Positions 6,901-14,121 of a stretch of 19,054 bases of DNA are shown piece after piece. The stretch spans positions 1 to 19,054 of the forward strand of contig JACQIH010000029.1 of NCBI GenBank assembly GCA_016198625.1, in the 5' to 3' direction. Origin of the DNA: Candidatus Aenigmatarchaeota archaeon. Lineage in GTDB: Archaea > Aenigmatarchaeota > Aenigmatarchaeia > GW2011-AR5. Under the pieces are notes generated by a model. That model was not told the DNA's origin. It ran no database searches and saw nothing but the letters and a program-made list of their open reading frames with translations. The stretch's first letter is position 1. Each line of letters begins with the position of its first letter. Made by a program: the position numbers and the translations under genes.

Positions 6901-7348
6901 ATTCCATCACGCCGTATCCTATAATCAGGCCTATCGCCGCTCCGGCGGCAATGTCGCGATAATAGTGCCTTTTCAGGTAAATGCGCGAGTATGCCACAAG
7001 CAGCGCCAGCACGGACAGTGCGGCTGTTAGAGCGGCGCTGCCGAAAGCTGCTGCAAGCATGTAAGACACGAAGAACGCCCTTACCGTATGCACGCTGGGG
7101 AAGGATGAGGCCTCTATTTTCTCTATCAGGTTGCTGTGCTTCATTATGCCCGGCCTGTTCCTGAAGAAGAGGAGCTTTGCCGGAATAGTGACGGCGTACA
7201 TGAGTATCTGCGCAACGGCCAGCTTGTAAGACAGCTGGGTATGGCCCAAGGAAAAGAGCGCCCCAGCTATGAGGATAAAATAATATATCGTGCCCAGCGA
7301 GGTTATGTCGCGCATCGCCGAGTCGAGATAAAACTTCTTCAGGTTCAT
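6893..7348 (-). CDS. PAP2-family membrane phosphatase (likely polyprenyl-(di)phosphate phosphatase)
   Basis: This 151-residue membrane protein carries all three PAP2 signatures: KLLFFRNRP (K58, R65, P66), PSVH (84-87, with Val in place of the usual Gly) and SRIYLKRHYYRD (S121, R122, H128, D132). Four to five hydrophobic segments surround them. The family dephosphorylates lipid phosphates at the outer face of the membrane; with lipid-linked sugar genes around it, recycling of dolichyl diphosphate is the likely role, by analogy with BacA-independent PAP2 enzymes. It starts 40 nt after the rmlA stop and is the first gene of the tightly overlapping run through to the DPM1-like GT2. Confidence 0.85.
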   Translation of the reverse strand: MNLKKFYLDSAMRDITSLGTIYYFILIAGALFSLGHTQLSYKLAVAQILMYAVTIPAKLLFFRNRPGIMKHSNLIEKIEASSFPSVHTVRAFFVSYMLAAAFGSAALTAALSVLALLVAYSRIYLKRHYYRDIAAGAAIGLIIGYGVMEYV

Positions 7349-7377
7349 CAGACCACGTTTAAGATTTGCAGGGGGAA

Positions 7378-7385
7378 ATATAAAA
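7378..7385 (-). promoter_or_regulatory. Possible TATA box for the PAP2-rmlB-SMR-2H-GT2 operon
   Basis: The minus strand reads TTTTATAT, centred about 33 nt from the ATG at 7348, which would give a leader of roughly 8 nt. The spacing is looser than at the other promoters here, and read-through from rmlA is an alternative. Confidence 0.35.
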
Positions 7386-7388
7386 CGC

Positions 7389-8120
7389 CTATTTGCCGCT
7401 GTTTTTCAGCTCTTTCAGCTTTATGTTCGCTTCCATCAGCTCTTCAATCGTCCCCGCATCGAGCCAATGGCCATCTATGACAGAAGCCTTCAGCGTGCCT
7501 TTTCTCAAGAAGTAGCCGTTGAGCTCCGTTATCTCCGTCTCGCCTCTGGGAGATGGCTTCAGCTGCTTTATTGCACCGAAAGCCTCGGGGCTGTACATAT
7601 TTACGCCTATGGAGATCATGGTGCTCGGCGGGCTTTTCGGCTTCTCGATAAGCTGGACTACCCGGTCGCCGTTCAGGACAGCCACGCCGGATTTCATGGC
7701 CTGTTCGGGCGTGCCTTTGTAAAGAAGTATTCTGGCGTCTTCGCTTCCTTGCTCGAATTCCTTCACGAAGCGGGTGATAGGATGGGTCAGTATGTTGTCC
7801 CCGTTTATCGCAACGAACTTGTCGCCGCCCACAAAATCCTCGGCAATGCCTATAGCCGACGGGATTCCCGAAGGCTCGTCCTGGACCTTGAACGTGAAAT
7901 TCACTCCCATTTCTTTCCCTGAGCCGAGGAGCGAGAACACAGCGCCTGCGTGCTCCTTCCCTGTTATCACCAGGATGTCCTTTATCCCGGCATCTTTCAG
8001 GGTTTCTATGGGATAAAAGATCATCGGCTTGTTGTAGATTGGCAACAGGTGCTTGTTCGTCACGAGCGTGAGCGGCCGAAGCCTCATCGCCGTGCCTCCG
8101 GCCAGAATGACTCCTTTCAT
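7389..8120 (-). CDS. rmlA: Glucose-1-phosphate thymidylyltransferase (short archaeal form)
   Basis: The 243-residue nucleotidyltransferase has VILAGGTAMRLRPLT at its start, K23 and the run NKHLLPIYNKPMI, the metal-binding INGDN (105-109), LIEKPKSPPS and HWLDAGT near the end. These match RmlA-type thymidylyltransferases, which make dTDP-glucose for RmlB. The loop normally reads GGxGTRL; here it is GGTAMRL, with Ala and Met replacing Gly and Thr while the Arg is kept. The protein is about 50 residues shorter than bacterial RmlA and lacks that C-terminal extension. It has its own leaderless-spaced TATA box overlapping the stop of the PRPP synthetase gene. A UDP-glucose-type activity is a less likely alternative. 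Confidence 0.85.
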   Translation of the reverse strand: MKGVILAGGTAMRLRPLTLVTNKHLLPIYNKPMIFYPIETLKDAGIKDILVITGKEHAGAVFSLLGSGKEMGVNFTFKVQDEPSGIPSAIGIAEDFVGGDKFVAINGDNILTHPITRFVKEFEQGSEDARILLYKGTPEQAMKSGVAVLNGDRVVQLIEKPKSPPSTMISIGVNMYSPEAFGAIKQLKPSPRGETEITELNGYFLRKGTLKASVIDGHWLDAGTIEELMEANIKLKELKNSGK

Positions 8121-8142
8121 AAGAAGACACTATCAACGCAAG

Positions 8143-8150
8143 CTTTTAAT
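8143..8150 (-). promoter_or_regulatory. TATA-box promoter of rmlA
   Basis: ATTAAAAG on the minus strand, centred about 26 nt before the ATG at 8120. It overlaps the stop codon of the PRPP synthetase gene, so rmlA can be transcribed independently despite the 25-nt gap. Confidence 0.5.
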
Positions 8151-9027
8151 GTATTTTCTGGAGCGCAACGCTTATTTTGCCGGCGGCGTATTTTTCGACT
8201 TTTACGCGGGAAAACTCTGACTCGATGGTGTTTGTCGCTACAATCTCGTCCGCGACGTTGAGCAGAAGTTTCCACGAGTCCTTTGAAAGTAAGGAAAACA
8301 CCGGATGAACGCATGCGCATATTATCCTGCTCGCGCCGCTCCGCTTTGCGATCGTGGCGGCATTGAGCATCGACCTGCCGCTTCCTACGATATCGTCGAT
8401 TATGACCACGCTCCTGCCTTGGGCTTCCATGCCGCCTTGCGTCCGCACTTCGCCCGTGGCCAGGTTGCGCTCCTTGCTGAGCACGTAGTTCTCCGTCCCC
8501 AGGGCCTCTGCGGCGGATTTTGCGATGTTATCCATTCTGGCGTCGGGCCCGACGATTACAGGATCATCGAGTCCCATTTCCTTGATGAATTCGACGAGCG
8601 GCTCGAAGCCGTTGATGTTATGGACGGTCACAGGGCCCTTTATCGTCTCATTTTCCCTTTGGTGGTGCGATGTCACGGTGAAAATACCGCTGACGTTGGC
8701 AGCCAGCATCTCGAGTATGTACTTCAACGAAGCAGGCTCGCCTTTCCTGAAAGCCTTGTCCTGTCTGGTGTAGGGAAGGTACGGCGCGAAAACGAACACG
8801 TTCTTGCCTTCCTCCTTGAGGGTCCGCGCCATGAGCAGGGCCTCCACAAGAAAGGAATTCGGGTCCTTCCATATGCGGCTCACAATAAGGACGTCTTTGC
8901 CGGGGATGTCCGGAAGCCTCGGGCATAGCTCCCCGTCATCGAATACCTTTCTCTCGAGCTCCGCGTGGCTCTCGCCAAGGTACTTCGCTACATTGCGCGA
9001 AAACCCGTCGCATCCTACTACAATCAT
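8146..9027 (-). CDS. prs: Ribose-phosphate pyrophosphokinase (PRPP synthetase), archaeal short form
   Basis: The 293-residue protein makes PRPP from ribose-5-phosphate and ATP. Seen in order: an N-terminal half with FDDGE, the ATP-binding segment APYLPYTRQDKAFRKGEP (81-98), SHHQ (120-123), a flexible-loop LSKERN (183-188), and the PRPP-binding loop VVIIDDIVGSGRSM (207-220). The length fits archaeal class enzymes, shorter than the roughly 315-residue bacterial ones. A TTG codon lies just before the ATG at 9027; the ATG is 24-25 nt from a strong TATA-like box and is chosen. PRPP feeds nucleotide synthesis and could supply a ribosyl-phosphate lipid donor; the latter is speculation from location. 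Confidence 0.93.
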   Translation of the reverse strand: MIVVGCDGFSRNVAKYLGESHAELERKVFDDGELCPRLPDIPGKDVLIVSRIWKDPNSFLVEALLMARTLKEEGKNVFVFAPYLPYTRQDKAFRKGEPASLKYILEMLAANVSGIFTVTSHHQRENETIKGPVTVHNINGFEPLVEFIKEMGLDDPVIVGPDARMDNIAKSAAEALGTENYVLSKERNLATGEVRTQGGMEAQGRSVVIIDDIVGSGRSMLNAATIAKRSGASRIICACVHPVFSLLSKDSWKLLLNVADEIVATNTIESEFSRVKVEKYAAGKISVALQKIH

Positions 9028-9043
9028 CAACTTAATTTCTAGT

Positions 9044-9058
9044 GCAATTTTTTAAGCA
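9044..9058. promoter_or_regulatory. Shared central TATA-like element of the prs / ALG5-like divergent promoter
   Basis: gcaattttttaagca contains TTTTTTAA (plus) / TTAAAAAA (minus), centred at about 9051. It is about 25 nt from the prs ATG at 9027 and about 27 nt from the glycosyltransferase ATG at 9078, so one element is suitably spaced for both genes. The same 15-mer recurs at 14089-14103 at the same distance from the GT4 gene. Confidence 0.6.
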
Positions 9059-9077
9059 TAATCCACTACATACAGCT

Positions 9078-9782
9078 ATGCTTTCTGTGCTGATTCCTTC
9101 GTATAACGAGGAGGAATACATAGCGGACAGCCTGGAAAAAATGATCCGCGAGCTTGAAAGCCTCGGCACGGATTACGAGCTTATAGTGGTGGAGGAGAGC
9201 ACCGACAGGACTCCCGGTATCGTCGGCGCCCTCGCAAAGAAATATCACCGGCTGAGGCATCTGCATTTTGACAAAAGGCTTGGCAAGGGCGGCGCACTGG
9301 AGAAGGGAATTGAAGCCGCTAAAGGCAGCCGCATAGTTTTCACGGACGCGGACTTATCAACGGACCTGTCGTCTTTGCGCGATATAGCAAGGCAGCTGGA
9401 CGATTGCGATATTGTCTTAGGCTCGAGGTATCATCCTCTTTCGCGTTCGGACAGGACAATCCTGCGCCTGCTTCTTAGCCGCGCGTATTCCGTGTGCGTT
9501 CGCGCGCTTCTTGGCATCAGGAGGCCGCAGGACTTGCAATGCGGCATGAAGGGTTTTAGGCGAAGCGCTGCGCTGAAAATACTGCCCGCGGTCAGGAACA
9601 AGGGCTTTTTCTGGGACACCGAATTTCTTTTCCATGCCAAACGCTTAGGATACAGAATAGGCGAGGTTCCGGTTATCTGGGTCGAGAAGCGCGTCCGGGG
9701 AAGCGGGAGCGGGAAGCTGAAAAACATTATTTACATGGGCAAGTCGCTGCTGAAACTTTTTGCGAGAAGCCTACTTGGCTGA
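9078..9782 (+). CDS. GT2 glycosyltransferase, ALG5-like (dolichyl-phosphate glucosyltransferase type)
   Basis: This 234-residue GT-A enzyme begins MLSVLIPSYNEEEYI and shows VVEESTDRT, the ALG5-type segment RLGKGGALEKGIEAAKG (67-83), the metal-binding DADLSTD (90-96) and DLQCGMKGFRR (152-162), then FFWDTEFLFHAKRLGY. It should transfer a hexose from a nucleotide donor to polyprenyl phosphate at the cytoplasmic membrane face. A GTG at 9042 would add 12 residues, but it falls inside the promoter element; the ATG at 9078 matches the family start and TATA spacing. The 3' end overlaps the convergent SDR gene by 12 nt. Confidence 0.85.
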   Translation: MLSVLIPSYNEEEYIADSLEKMIRELESLGTDYELIVVEESTDRTPGIVGALAKKYHRLRHLHFDKRLGKGGALEKGIEAAKGSRIVFTDADLSTDLSSLRDIARQLDDCDIVLGSRYHPLSRSDRTILRLLLSRAYSVCVRALLGIRRPQDLQCGMKGFRRSAALKILPAVRNKGFFWDTEFLFHAKRLGYRIGEVPVIWVEKRVRGSGSGKLKNIIYMGKSLLKLFARSLLG

Positions 9783-10709
9783 TACCTCGCTGCGCCAGTA
9801 ATCAAGGGTATTCTCGAGGGTTTTTTCGAGGGGCATTTCTGGGTTCCAGCCGAGCTTGCGCAGCTTCGTATTGTCGCCGATGAATATGGGGTCGTCCGAC
9901 GGCCGCAGTTTCGCGGGATCCGTAACGACATTTATTTCAGTCCTGCCAAGGCTTATTATTTTTTGGAGCACGTCCTTCATCTTGTTTCCGCGGCCCGTGC
10001 AGATGTTGTAGGCGTCGCCCCATTTGCCCTTTCTGGCAAGGAGCCACACGGCGCTCACGGCGTCGGCAACGTCGGTGATGTCTATCACAGGCTCCAGGTT
10101 CCCGACGCCTAATTGCTGCCGAAGGCCGGCCTCTATTTCCGCGACGCCTTTTGTCCATTCGGCGATAGCGCTTCCGGTTTTCCGCGGCCCTATTGTGTTG
10201 AAGAACCTTAGCCGCAGGGTCTTCATGCCGTATGTGCGCCAGTAATGGTACCCGAGCATGTCCGCGGCGGCTTTGCTCACCGCATAAGGCGACGACGGCC
10301 TGAACTCCTTTGTTTCCTTTATCGGTATCTCCTCGTAATAGCATAATCCGTAAGGGGCCGAGCTCGATGCTATGCATACCACGGCGTCGCTGTCCTTCAG
10401 GGCTTCCAGCAGGTACATCGTGCCCATTATGTTGCTCTTGTACGTATTTTCCGGGTCTTTCAGCGACGGTATGACGAAGCTCTGGGCAGCCATGTGAAAC
10501 ACGTAATCGGGCTGCGTCTTTTCAACGACCGCAAGGACTTCGCTTTTATTGGCGATGTCGCATCCCATCATTTCGATTTTCCCTTCGAGGTGCGCGATGT
10601 TCTTCGTGCTGCTGCGGAACGTGCCCGCCACATCGGCTCCCTGCCCAGCGAAGAAATCAGCTAGATGCGAGCCTATGAACCCTCCTGCGCCTGTGATGAG
10701 TATTTTCAT
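9771..10709 (-). CDS. NAD-dependent epimerase/dehydratase, GDP-mannose 4,6-dehydratase / GDP-6-deoxy-lyxo-hexulose reductase type
   Basis: The 312-residue extended SDR begins MKILITGAGGFIG (NAD(P) loop G7-G13). It has AAQSFV (74-79), the active-site serines in ASSSAPYG (114-121), Y142/K146 in YAVSK, RFFNTIGPRKTG, and a C-terminal LRPSDDPIFIGDNTKL segment characteristic of the GMD/RMD branch acting on GDP-sugars. Whether it is the dehydratase or the 4-reductase is not decidable by eye; the length (about 310) is closer to RMD. A frame extension to 10871 runs across the divergent promoter into the next gene and is rejected. No GDP-mannose pyrophosphorylase gene is visible in the window. Confidence 0.82.
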   Translation of the reverse strand: MKILITGAGGFIGSHLADFFAGQGADVAGTFRSSTKNIAHLEGKIEMMGCDIANKSEVLAVVEKTQPDYVFHMAAQSFVIPSLKDPENTYKSNIMGTMYLLEALKDSDAVVCIASSSAPYGLCYYEEIPIKETKEFRPSSPYAVSKAAADMLGYHYWRTYGMKTLRLRFFNTIGPRKTGSAIAEWTKGVAEIEAGLRQQLGVGNLEPVIDITDVADAVSAVWLLARKGKWGDAYNICTGRGNKMKDVLQKIISLGRTEINVVTDPAKLRPSDDPIFIGDNTKLRKLGWNPEMPLEKTLENTLDYWRSEVSAK

Positions 10710-10733
10710 TCCAACACTACCTAGACTTTTGAT

Positions 10734-10754
10734 GCAACTTTTTCTAAAAGTTGC
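10734..10754. promoter_or_regulatory. Perfect 9-bp inverted repeat in the divergent promoter region (possible operator)
   Basis: The arms gcaactttt (10734-10742) and aaaagttgc (10746-10754) are exact reverse complements around a 3-nt centre. The element overlaps the minus-strand TATA-like sequence about 35 nt from the SDR start, so a dimeric regulator binding here could block transcription. RNA hairpin formation is an alternative. Confidence 0.6.
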
Positions 10755-10778
10755 TTTGAACGAACTTAACAGATAACT

Positions 10779-10793
10779 CTTAAAAACCTTCCT
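10779..10793 (+). promoter_or_regulatory. TATA-box promoter of the methyltransferase gene
   Basis: cttaaaaaccttcct, with TTAAAAA centred 27 nt before the ATG at 10810, as for a leaderless transcript. The CCTTCCT tail after the TATA core repeats that in the duplicated promoter at 2405-2442. Confidence 0.55.
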
Positions 10794-10809
10794 CGCGGCA
10801 TATACAACT

Positions 10810-11514
10810 ATGACCGCAAAGGAGCGCGTTCTGAAAGTTGCAAGGAAAGTAGAAGGCATGCTCACGGACAAGGAGGCGTTCCTGCTTTACCTGCTGGCGA
10901 AGAACGGACCTGGCAGGGGCTGCATAGTGGAATTGGGCAGCTACAAGGGCAAATCAACGGTCTGCCTAGCGCTCGGATCCAAGGCGGCGGGCCGCGAAAA
11001 GGTGTACGCCGTTGATTGGCATCGGGGATGGAAGGATGCCGTGAAGGGCGGCACGCTCGGCGAGTTTTCAAGGAACATGAGAAAATCCGGGGTCCGCGAT
11101 TACGTTGTGCCTGTCGTGATGAAATCCGAGGACGCCGGCCGCAAGTGGAAAAGGCGCATCAGGCTTTTATGGATAGACGCCTCGCACGACTACAAGGACG
11201 TGAGAAAGGATTTTTTGATGTGGAGCAGGTTTCTCGTGGATGGAGGTATAGTCGCTTTCCATGATTCATTCTGGGAAGGGCCTTACAGGGTCGTTAATGA
11301 TTACGTTCTGAAGTCCGGCAAATACTCAAAAGCGGGCTCTGTGGATTACATTGCCTTCGCGGCGAAGTCAAGGCCCGGCACAGCCGGGAAGCTGAGGAAC
11401 AAAAAGCTGCTTCTCATCCGCTCGCTGCTGAAATATCCCATGAGGTCGGAGCACTTGCATCCCCGTCTGCTGAACAAAGCCATAAAGGATGTCCTTCTCA
11501 GCGACTCACCTTAG
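10810..11514 (+). CDS. Class I SAM-dependent methyltransferase (Methyltransf_24-like)
   Basis: The 234-residue protein carries the SAM-binding motif I as CIVELGSYKGKST (38-50), an acidic residue ending the second strand in VYAVDW, and a motif IV-like LLWIDASHDYKDVRKDF, followed by GGIVAFHDSFW. The IDASHDY plus FHD pattern is that of small-molecule and sugar methyltransferases seen in glycan loci (the Methyltransf_24 and macrocin/TylF-like groups), which often use a metal ion at the aspartates. The acceptor is unknown; O-methylation of a glycan sugar is inferred from the neighbours. The roughly 45-residue C-terminus is basic (LRNKKLLLIRSLLKYPMR) and may contact membrane or a partner. It is single and monocistronic, overlapping the convergent flippase gene by 9 nt. 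Confidence 0.8.
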   Translation: MTAKERVLKVARKVEGMLTDKEAFLLYLLAKNGPGRGCIVELGSYKGKSTVCLALGSKAAGREKVYAVDWHRGWKDAVKGGTLGEFSRNMRKSGVRDYVVPVVMKSEDAGRKWKRRIRLLWIDASHDYKDVRKDFLMWSRFLVDGGIVAFHDSFWEGPYRVVNDYVLKSGKYSKAGSVDYIAFAAKSRPGTAGKLRNKKLLLIRSLLKYPMRSEHLHPRLLNKAIKDVLLSDSP

Positions 11515-12999
11515 GAACGCCGACGGTATCGGGATTCCGCCTTTCTTGAGAACTGCGAGTTCCTCTTTCTTTACCGTTTTTGTGGCGAACAGGAACAGCG
11601 CGTATATAGCAGCCCCGCAGAGAACGGCCGCTGCCGCTTCGATCCAGGCGTTCATGTCAAGAAATGATTTGATGAAAAGCATCGCGGCAAAGGAAATTGC
11701 CCCCCCGAACATCGATTTCACTATGTCGTGCGCATGTATCGTGATGAGCGATTTCGCGGCGAGATGCCTTATCATGAGGGATGCTCCGATGATGTAGGAA
11801 AGGAGCGCCGCGAGCGCCGCGCCTTCTATCCCGAGGACCGGAATCAGCGCAAGATTTAGGAACACATTCGTGGCGCCGAGTAGAAGCACAATATTCCTGT
11901 TCGTCTTCGGCTCGCCCACGGCTATCATGGCCGTGGATAGTATCCAGAACACGGCATAGAACACGGAATTGATGACCAGTATCTGCAATGCCGCGGCTGC
12001 GCCGAGGTACTGCTCGCCGAAAAGCATCCTTATGATTATTTCCGGGAACGCTACGACTGGTATGATGAAAGGAATTGAAAACACGAAGTAAAATTTGACG
12101 ATAAGCCCCAGCATTTTTCTTATCATCGCGCTGTCCTTTCTCGCCCAGAGCTCCGAGATGATAGGAAGTATCACTATGGACGCCGATCCCATGAGGGCCC
12201 AAATAATCTGCGATGTAGGCAGCGCAACCTGGTATAGCGCTACGCTGCCCAGGGAAAGCATGGCCGTGATAAGAATCGTGTCAAAGTAGTTCAGGGCAAC
12301 CCCGCCTATGTTGGCTACGAAGAGCGGCGCGCTGAAGTGCCATAGGCGGCTGGCCATGGCCCTCTCGATGCCTGCTGCCACGGAGAAAAAAGGGAACGAC
12401 TTCAGGACAAAAAGAAAAATGATGACGGAAATTATGATTGTTCCTGCCAGATAGCTCTGGGCCACCCCGACGGCTCCCATGTGTATTAGGAACACGGCCG
12501 CGACCAGCGTGAGTATGTTGCGCAGCGGTTCGATGACCGAGTAGAGCTCTATCTTCCCGAGGCCCTGAAGCGCGTATTGCAGCGACACGAACACGCTGAA
12601 AAGGTAGGAGAGCATTATGAGCCTCAGCGGCTCTTCGGCGCCGGCGTTCTTAAAATAAAATTGCGCCAGGGTAGGCGCTGCGAGGAAAACCGCGGATGTC
12701 ATGAAAAATGCCAGCAGAAACTGCATGGCCAGAGCGGAGTATATGACAGACTTTACGCCCTTCCTGTCTTTTTCCGCGTTGAACTCCGCTATGAATTTTG
12801 TCATGGTCTGCGACAGCCCCAGGTCCTTGAATATAAGGAGGAATCCGGAAACGGAAAGCACCGCGTAAAACATGCCGAACTCCTCTATCGTGAGGTTCCT
12901 GGCAAGGAAGATGCGGAGGATCGTGCTGATGATTCCGCTCGCGAAGTACATGGCGAATATCCACAAGCTGCCTTTGACAAGGCGCTGCGCGTAACTCAT
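11506..12999 (-). CDS. Wzx/MVF-type polysaccharide flippase (MOP superfamily)
   Basis: This 497-residue integral membrane protein has roughly 12-14 hydrophobic segments spread evenly. Its N-terminus KGSLWIFAMYFASGIISTILRIFLARNLT-like helix is followed by EEFGMFYAVLSVSGFLLIFKDLGLSQ, the standard opening of polysaccharide_synt/MVF flippases. It probably moves lipid-linked oligosaccharide across the cytoplasmic membrane. A longer frame to 13050 is rejected because the ATG at 12999 overlaps the GT4 stop as ATGA and follows a GGAGG Shine-Dalgarno sequence at about 10 nt. It is the second gene of a two-gene operon with the GT4 enzyme. Confidence 0.88.
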   Translation of the reverse strand: MSYAQRLVKGSLWIFAMYFASGIISTILRIFLARNLTIEEFGMFYAVLSVSGFLLIFKDLGLSQTMTKFIAEFNAEKDRKGVKSVIYSALAMQFLLAFFMTSAVFLAAPTLAQFYFKNAGAEEPLRLIMLSYLFSVFVSLQYALQGLGKIELYSVIEPLRNILTLVAAVFLIHMGAVGVAQSYLAGTIIISVIIFLFVLKSFPFFSVAAGIERAMASRLWHFSAPLFVANIGGVALNYFDTILITAMLSLGSVALYQVALPTSQIIWALMGSASIVILPIISELWARKDSAMIRKMLGLIVKFYFVFSIPFIIPVVAFPEIIIRMLFGEQYLGAAAALQILVINSVFYAVFWILSTAMIAVGEPKTNRNIVLLLGATNVFLNLALIPVLGIEGAALAALLSYIIGASLMIRHLAAKSLITIHAHDIVKSMFGGAISFAAMLFIKSFLDMNAWIEAAAAVLCGAAIYALFLFATKTVKKEELAVLKKGGIPIPSAFLR

Positions 13000-14072
13000 T
13001 CCGCCAGCCTCCTGTAAAGGGATTCCACGCTCCGCGCAACGCTGTCCCACGAATATTTCTTCGCTGTTTCATGGCCGTTTTTTACAAGATTCTTTTTAGT
13101 CATCGCGTCCAGTATTCTTGACGCGAGCTCCGTCTCGTTGTCGTACAGCAGCGCGTTCCTGCCGTTGCAGAAAAAATATGCTTCAAGGTTTTTGGCGACC
13201 ACAGGAGTTCCTGCCGCCATTGATTCTATCAGAACAAGACCCAGGCCCTCGACGGACGAGGGGTTCACGAGGACCGAGGAAGACTTGATTATCCTGAATT
13301 TCTCCTGTTCGCTGACAAACCCGGAAAAAACCGCGTCAACGCCGAGGTCCCTTGCAAGCTTCTTGAGGTTGTATTCCTCGGGGCCAGATCCGACGATGCG
13401 CAATTTCACGTCGATTTCTGCCGAAATTTCCTTCACCGCCCTTATCAGCGCGTCGACGTTCTTGTATTTGACGAGCCTGCCGACGTACGTCACGGTGTTT
13501 TTTCTTTTCCTTACCCGTATCCTGTTGATGAAGTCTATATCTACGCCGCTGGGTATCGTCGTGACGTCGCTGAAGCCGAGAAATCCAAGTTTCTTCGCGG
13601 TCGTCGGAGAGTTAGCTATGACAGCGTCGTAAGGCAGCCTCGACCACATGAACTCCATCGATTTTCCCAGCGACGAGAGCGGAAACGGAAAGTACTCGTT
13701 CCACTGGTTCCAGTAAAGGTCGTGGAACGTCGCGACTACGGGTTTTCTCGTGAGCGGCTTGAGCAGCCCTGCGAAGGATGATATCCCCTGGTTGGCGTCT
13801 ATGATGTCGTTGCCTGCTGCCGCGGCCGCAGGCAATGCGAGGATGAAGGTGGCAAGCGCGGGGACGCTTCTTTTGTCCAGGGGATGCGACGAGCCTGTCC
13901 TTACAATCTGAACGCCCCTGTGCTCCTCCCTGTCCTCATGCCCGTCGAAGCGAAGCGAATAAACGGTCACGTTGTGGCGCTTCGCGAGCCTGACAGCTAT
14001 TTCGTAATATCTCCGCTCAGCGCCGCCCAGAAGATAGGGATAAAACAGCTCTGAAAGCATGCATATTTGCAT
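12996..14072 (-). CDS. GT4-family glycosyltransferase
   Basis: The 358-residue GT-B protein opens MQICMLSELFYPYLLGGAER, with the GGAER acceptor-side glycine loop. The central hinge strand VTYVGRLVKYKNVDALIRA leads into the donor domain, which has RIVGSGPEE and the EX7E-type motif VEGLGLVLIESMAAGTPVVA. It should be a retaining enzyme using a nucleotide-sugar donor, extending the lipid-linked glycan in the cytoplasm. The start is fixed by a TATA-like box about 24 nt upstream. It overlaps the flippase gene by ATGA, a usual extension-then-flip pairing. Donor and linkage are not predictable by eye. Confidence 0.9.
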   Translation of the reverse strand: MQICMLSELFYPYLLGGAERRYYEIAVRLAKRHNVTVYSLRFDGHEDREEHRGVQIVRTGSSHPLDKRSVPALATFILALPAAAAAGNDIIDANQGISSFAGLLKPLTRKPVVATFHDLYWNQWNEYFPFPLSSLGKSMEFMWSRLPYDAVIANSPTTAKKLGFLGFSDVTTIPSGVDIDFINRIRVRKRKNTVTYVGRLVKYKNVDALIRAVKEISAEIDVKLRIVGSGPEEYNLKKLARDLGVDAVFSGFVSEQEKFRIIKSSSVLVNPSSVEGLGLVLIESMAAGTPVVAKNLEAYFFCNGRNALLYDNETELASRILDAMTKKNLVKNGHETAKKYSWDSVARSVESLYRRLAE

Positions 14073-14088
14073 AGTAATCCTTCCAGAA

Positions 14089-14103
14089 GCAATTTTTTAA
14101 GCA
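14089..14103 (-). promoter_or_regulatory. TATA-box promoter of the GT4-flippase operon
   Basis: The 15-mer (minus sense tgcttaaaaaattgc) is identical to that at 9044-9058 and lies the same 17 nt from its gene's first base as the copy does from prs, pointing to a common promoter form. Confidence 0.6.
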
Positions 14104-14121
14104 CGAACGAAATATCCGGGC

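Noticed and set aside
7444..8136. A 230-codon minus-strand frame overlapping rmlA in another frame
   Set aside because: It is rich in Arg and lacks any fold signature; rmlA has clear motifs over the same bases.
8305..8928. A 207-codon plus-strand frame opposite prs
   Set aside because: It is fully antisense to the PRPP synthetase gene, has no motif, and its composition is that of a shadow frame.
10734..10754. The inverted repeat as a transcription terminator
   Set aside because: It lies upstream of both divergent genes, not after a gene end, so an operator reading is more natural.
10710..10871. N-terminal extension of the SDR protein
   Set aside because: It crosses the divergent promoter and runs into the methyltransferase gene; the Rossmann start MKILITGAGG is at 10709.
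13000..13050. N-terminal extension of the flippase
   Set aside because: It lies within the GT4 gene; the ATGA overlap at 12999 with a GGAGG site upstream is the better start.
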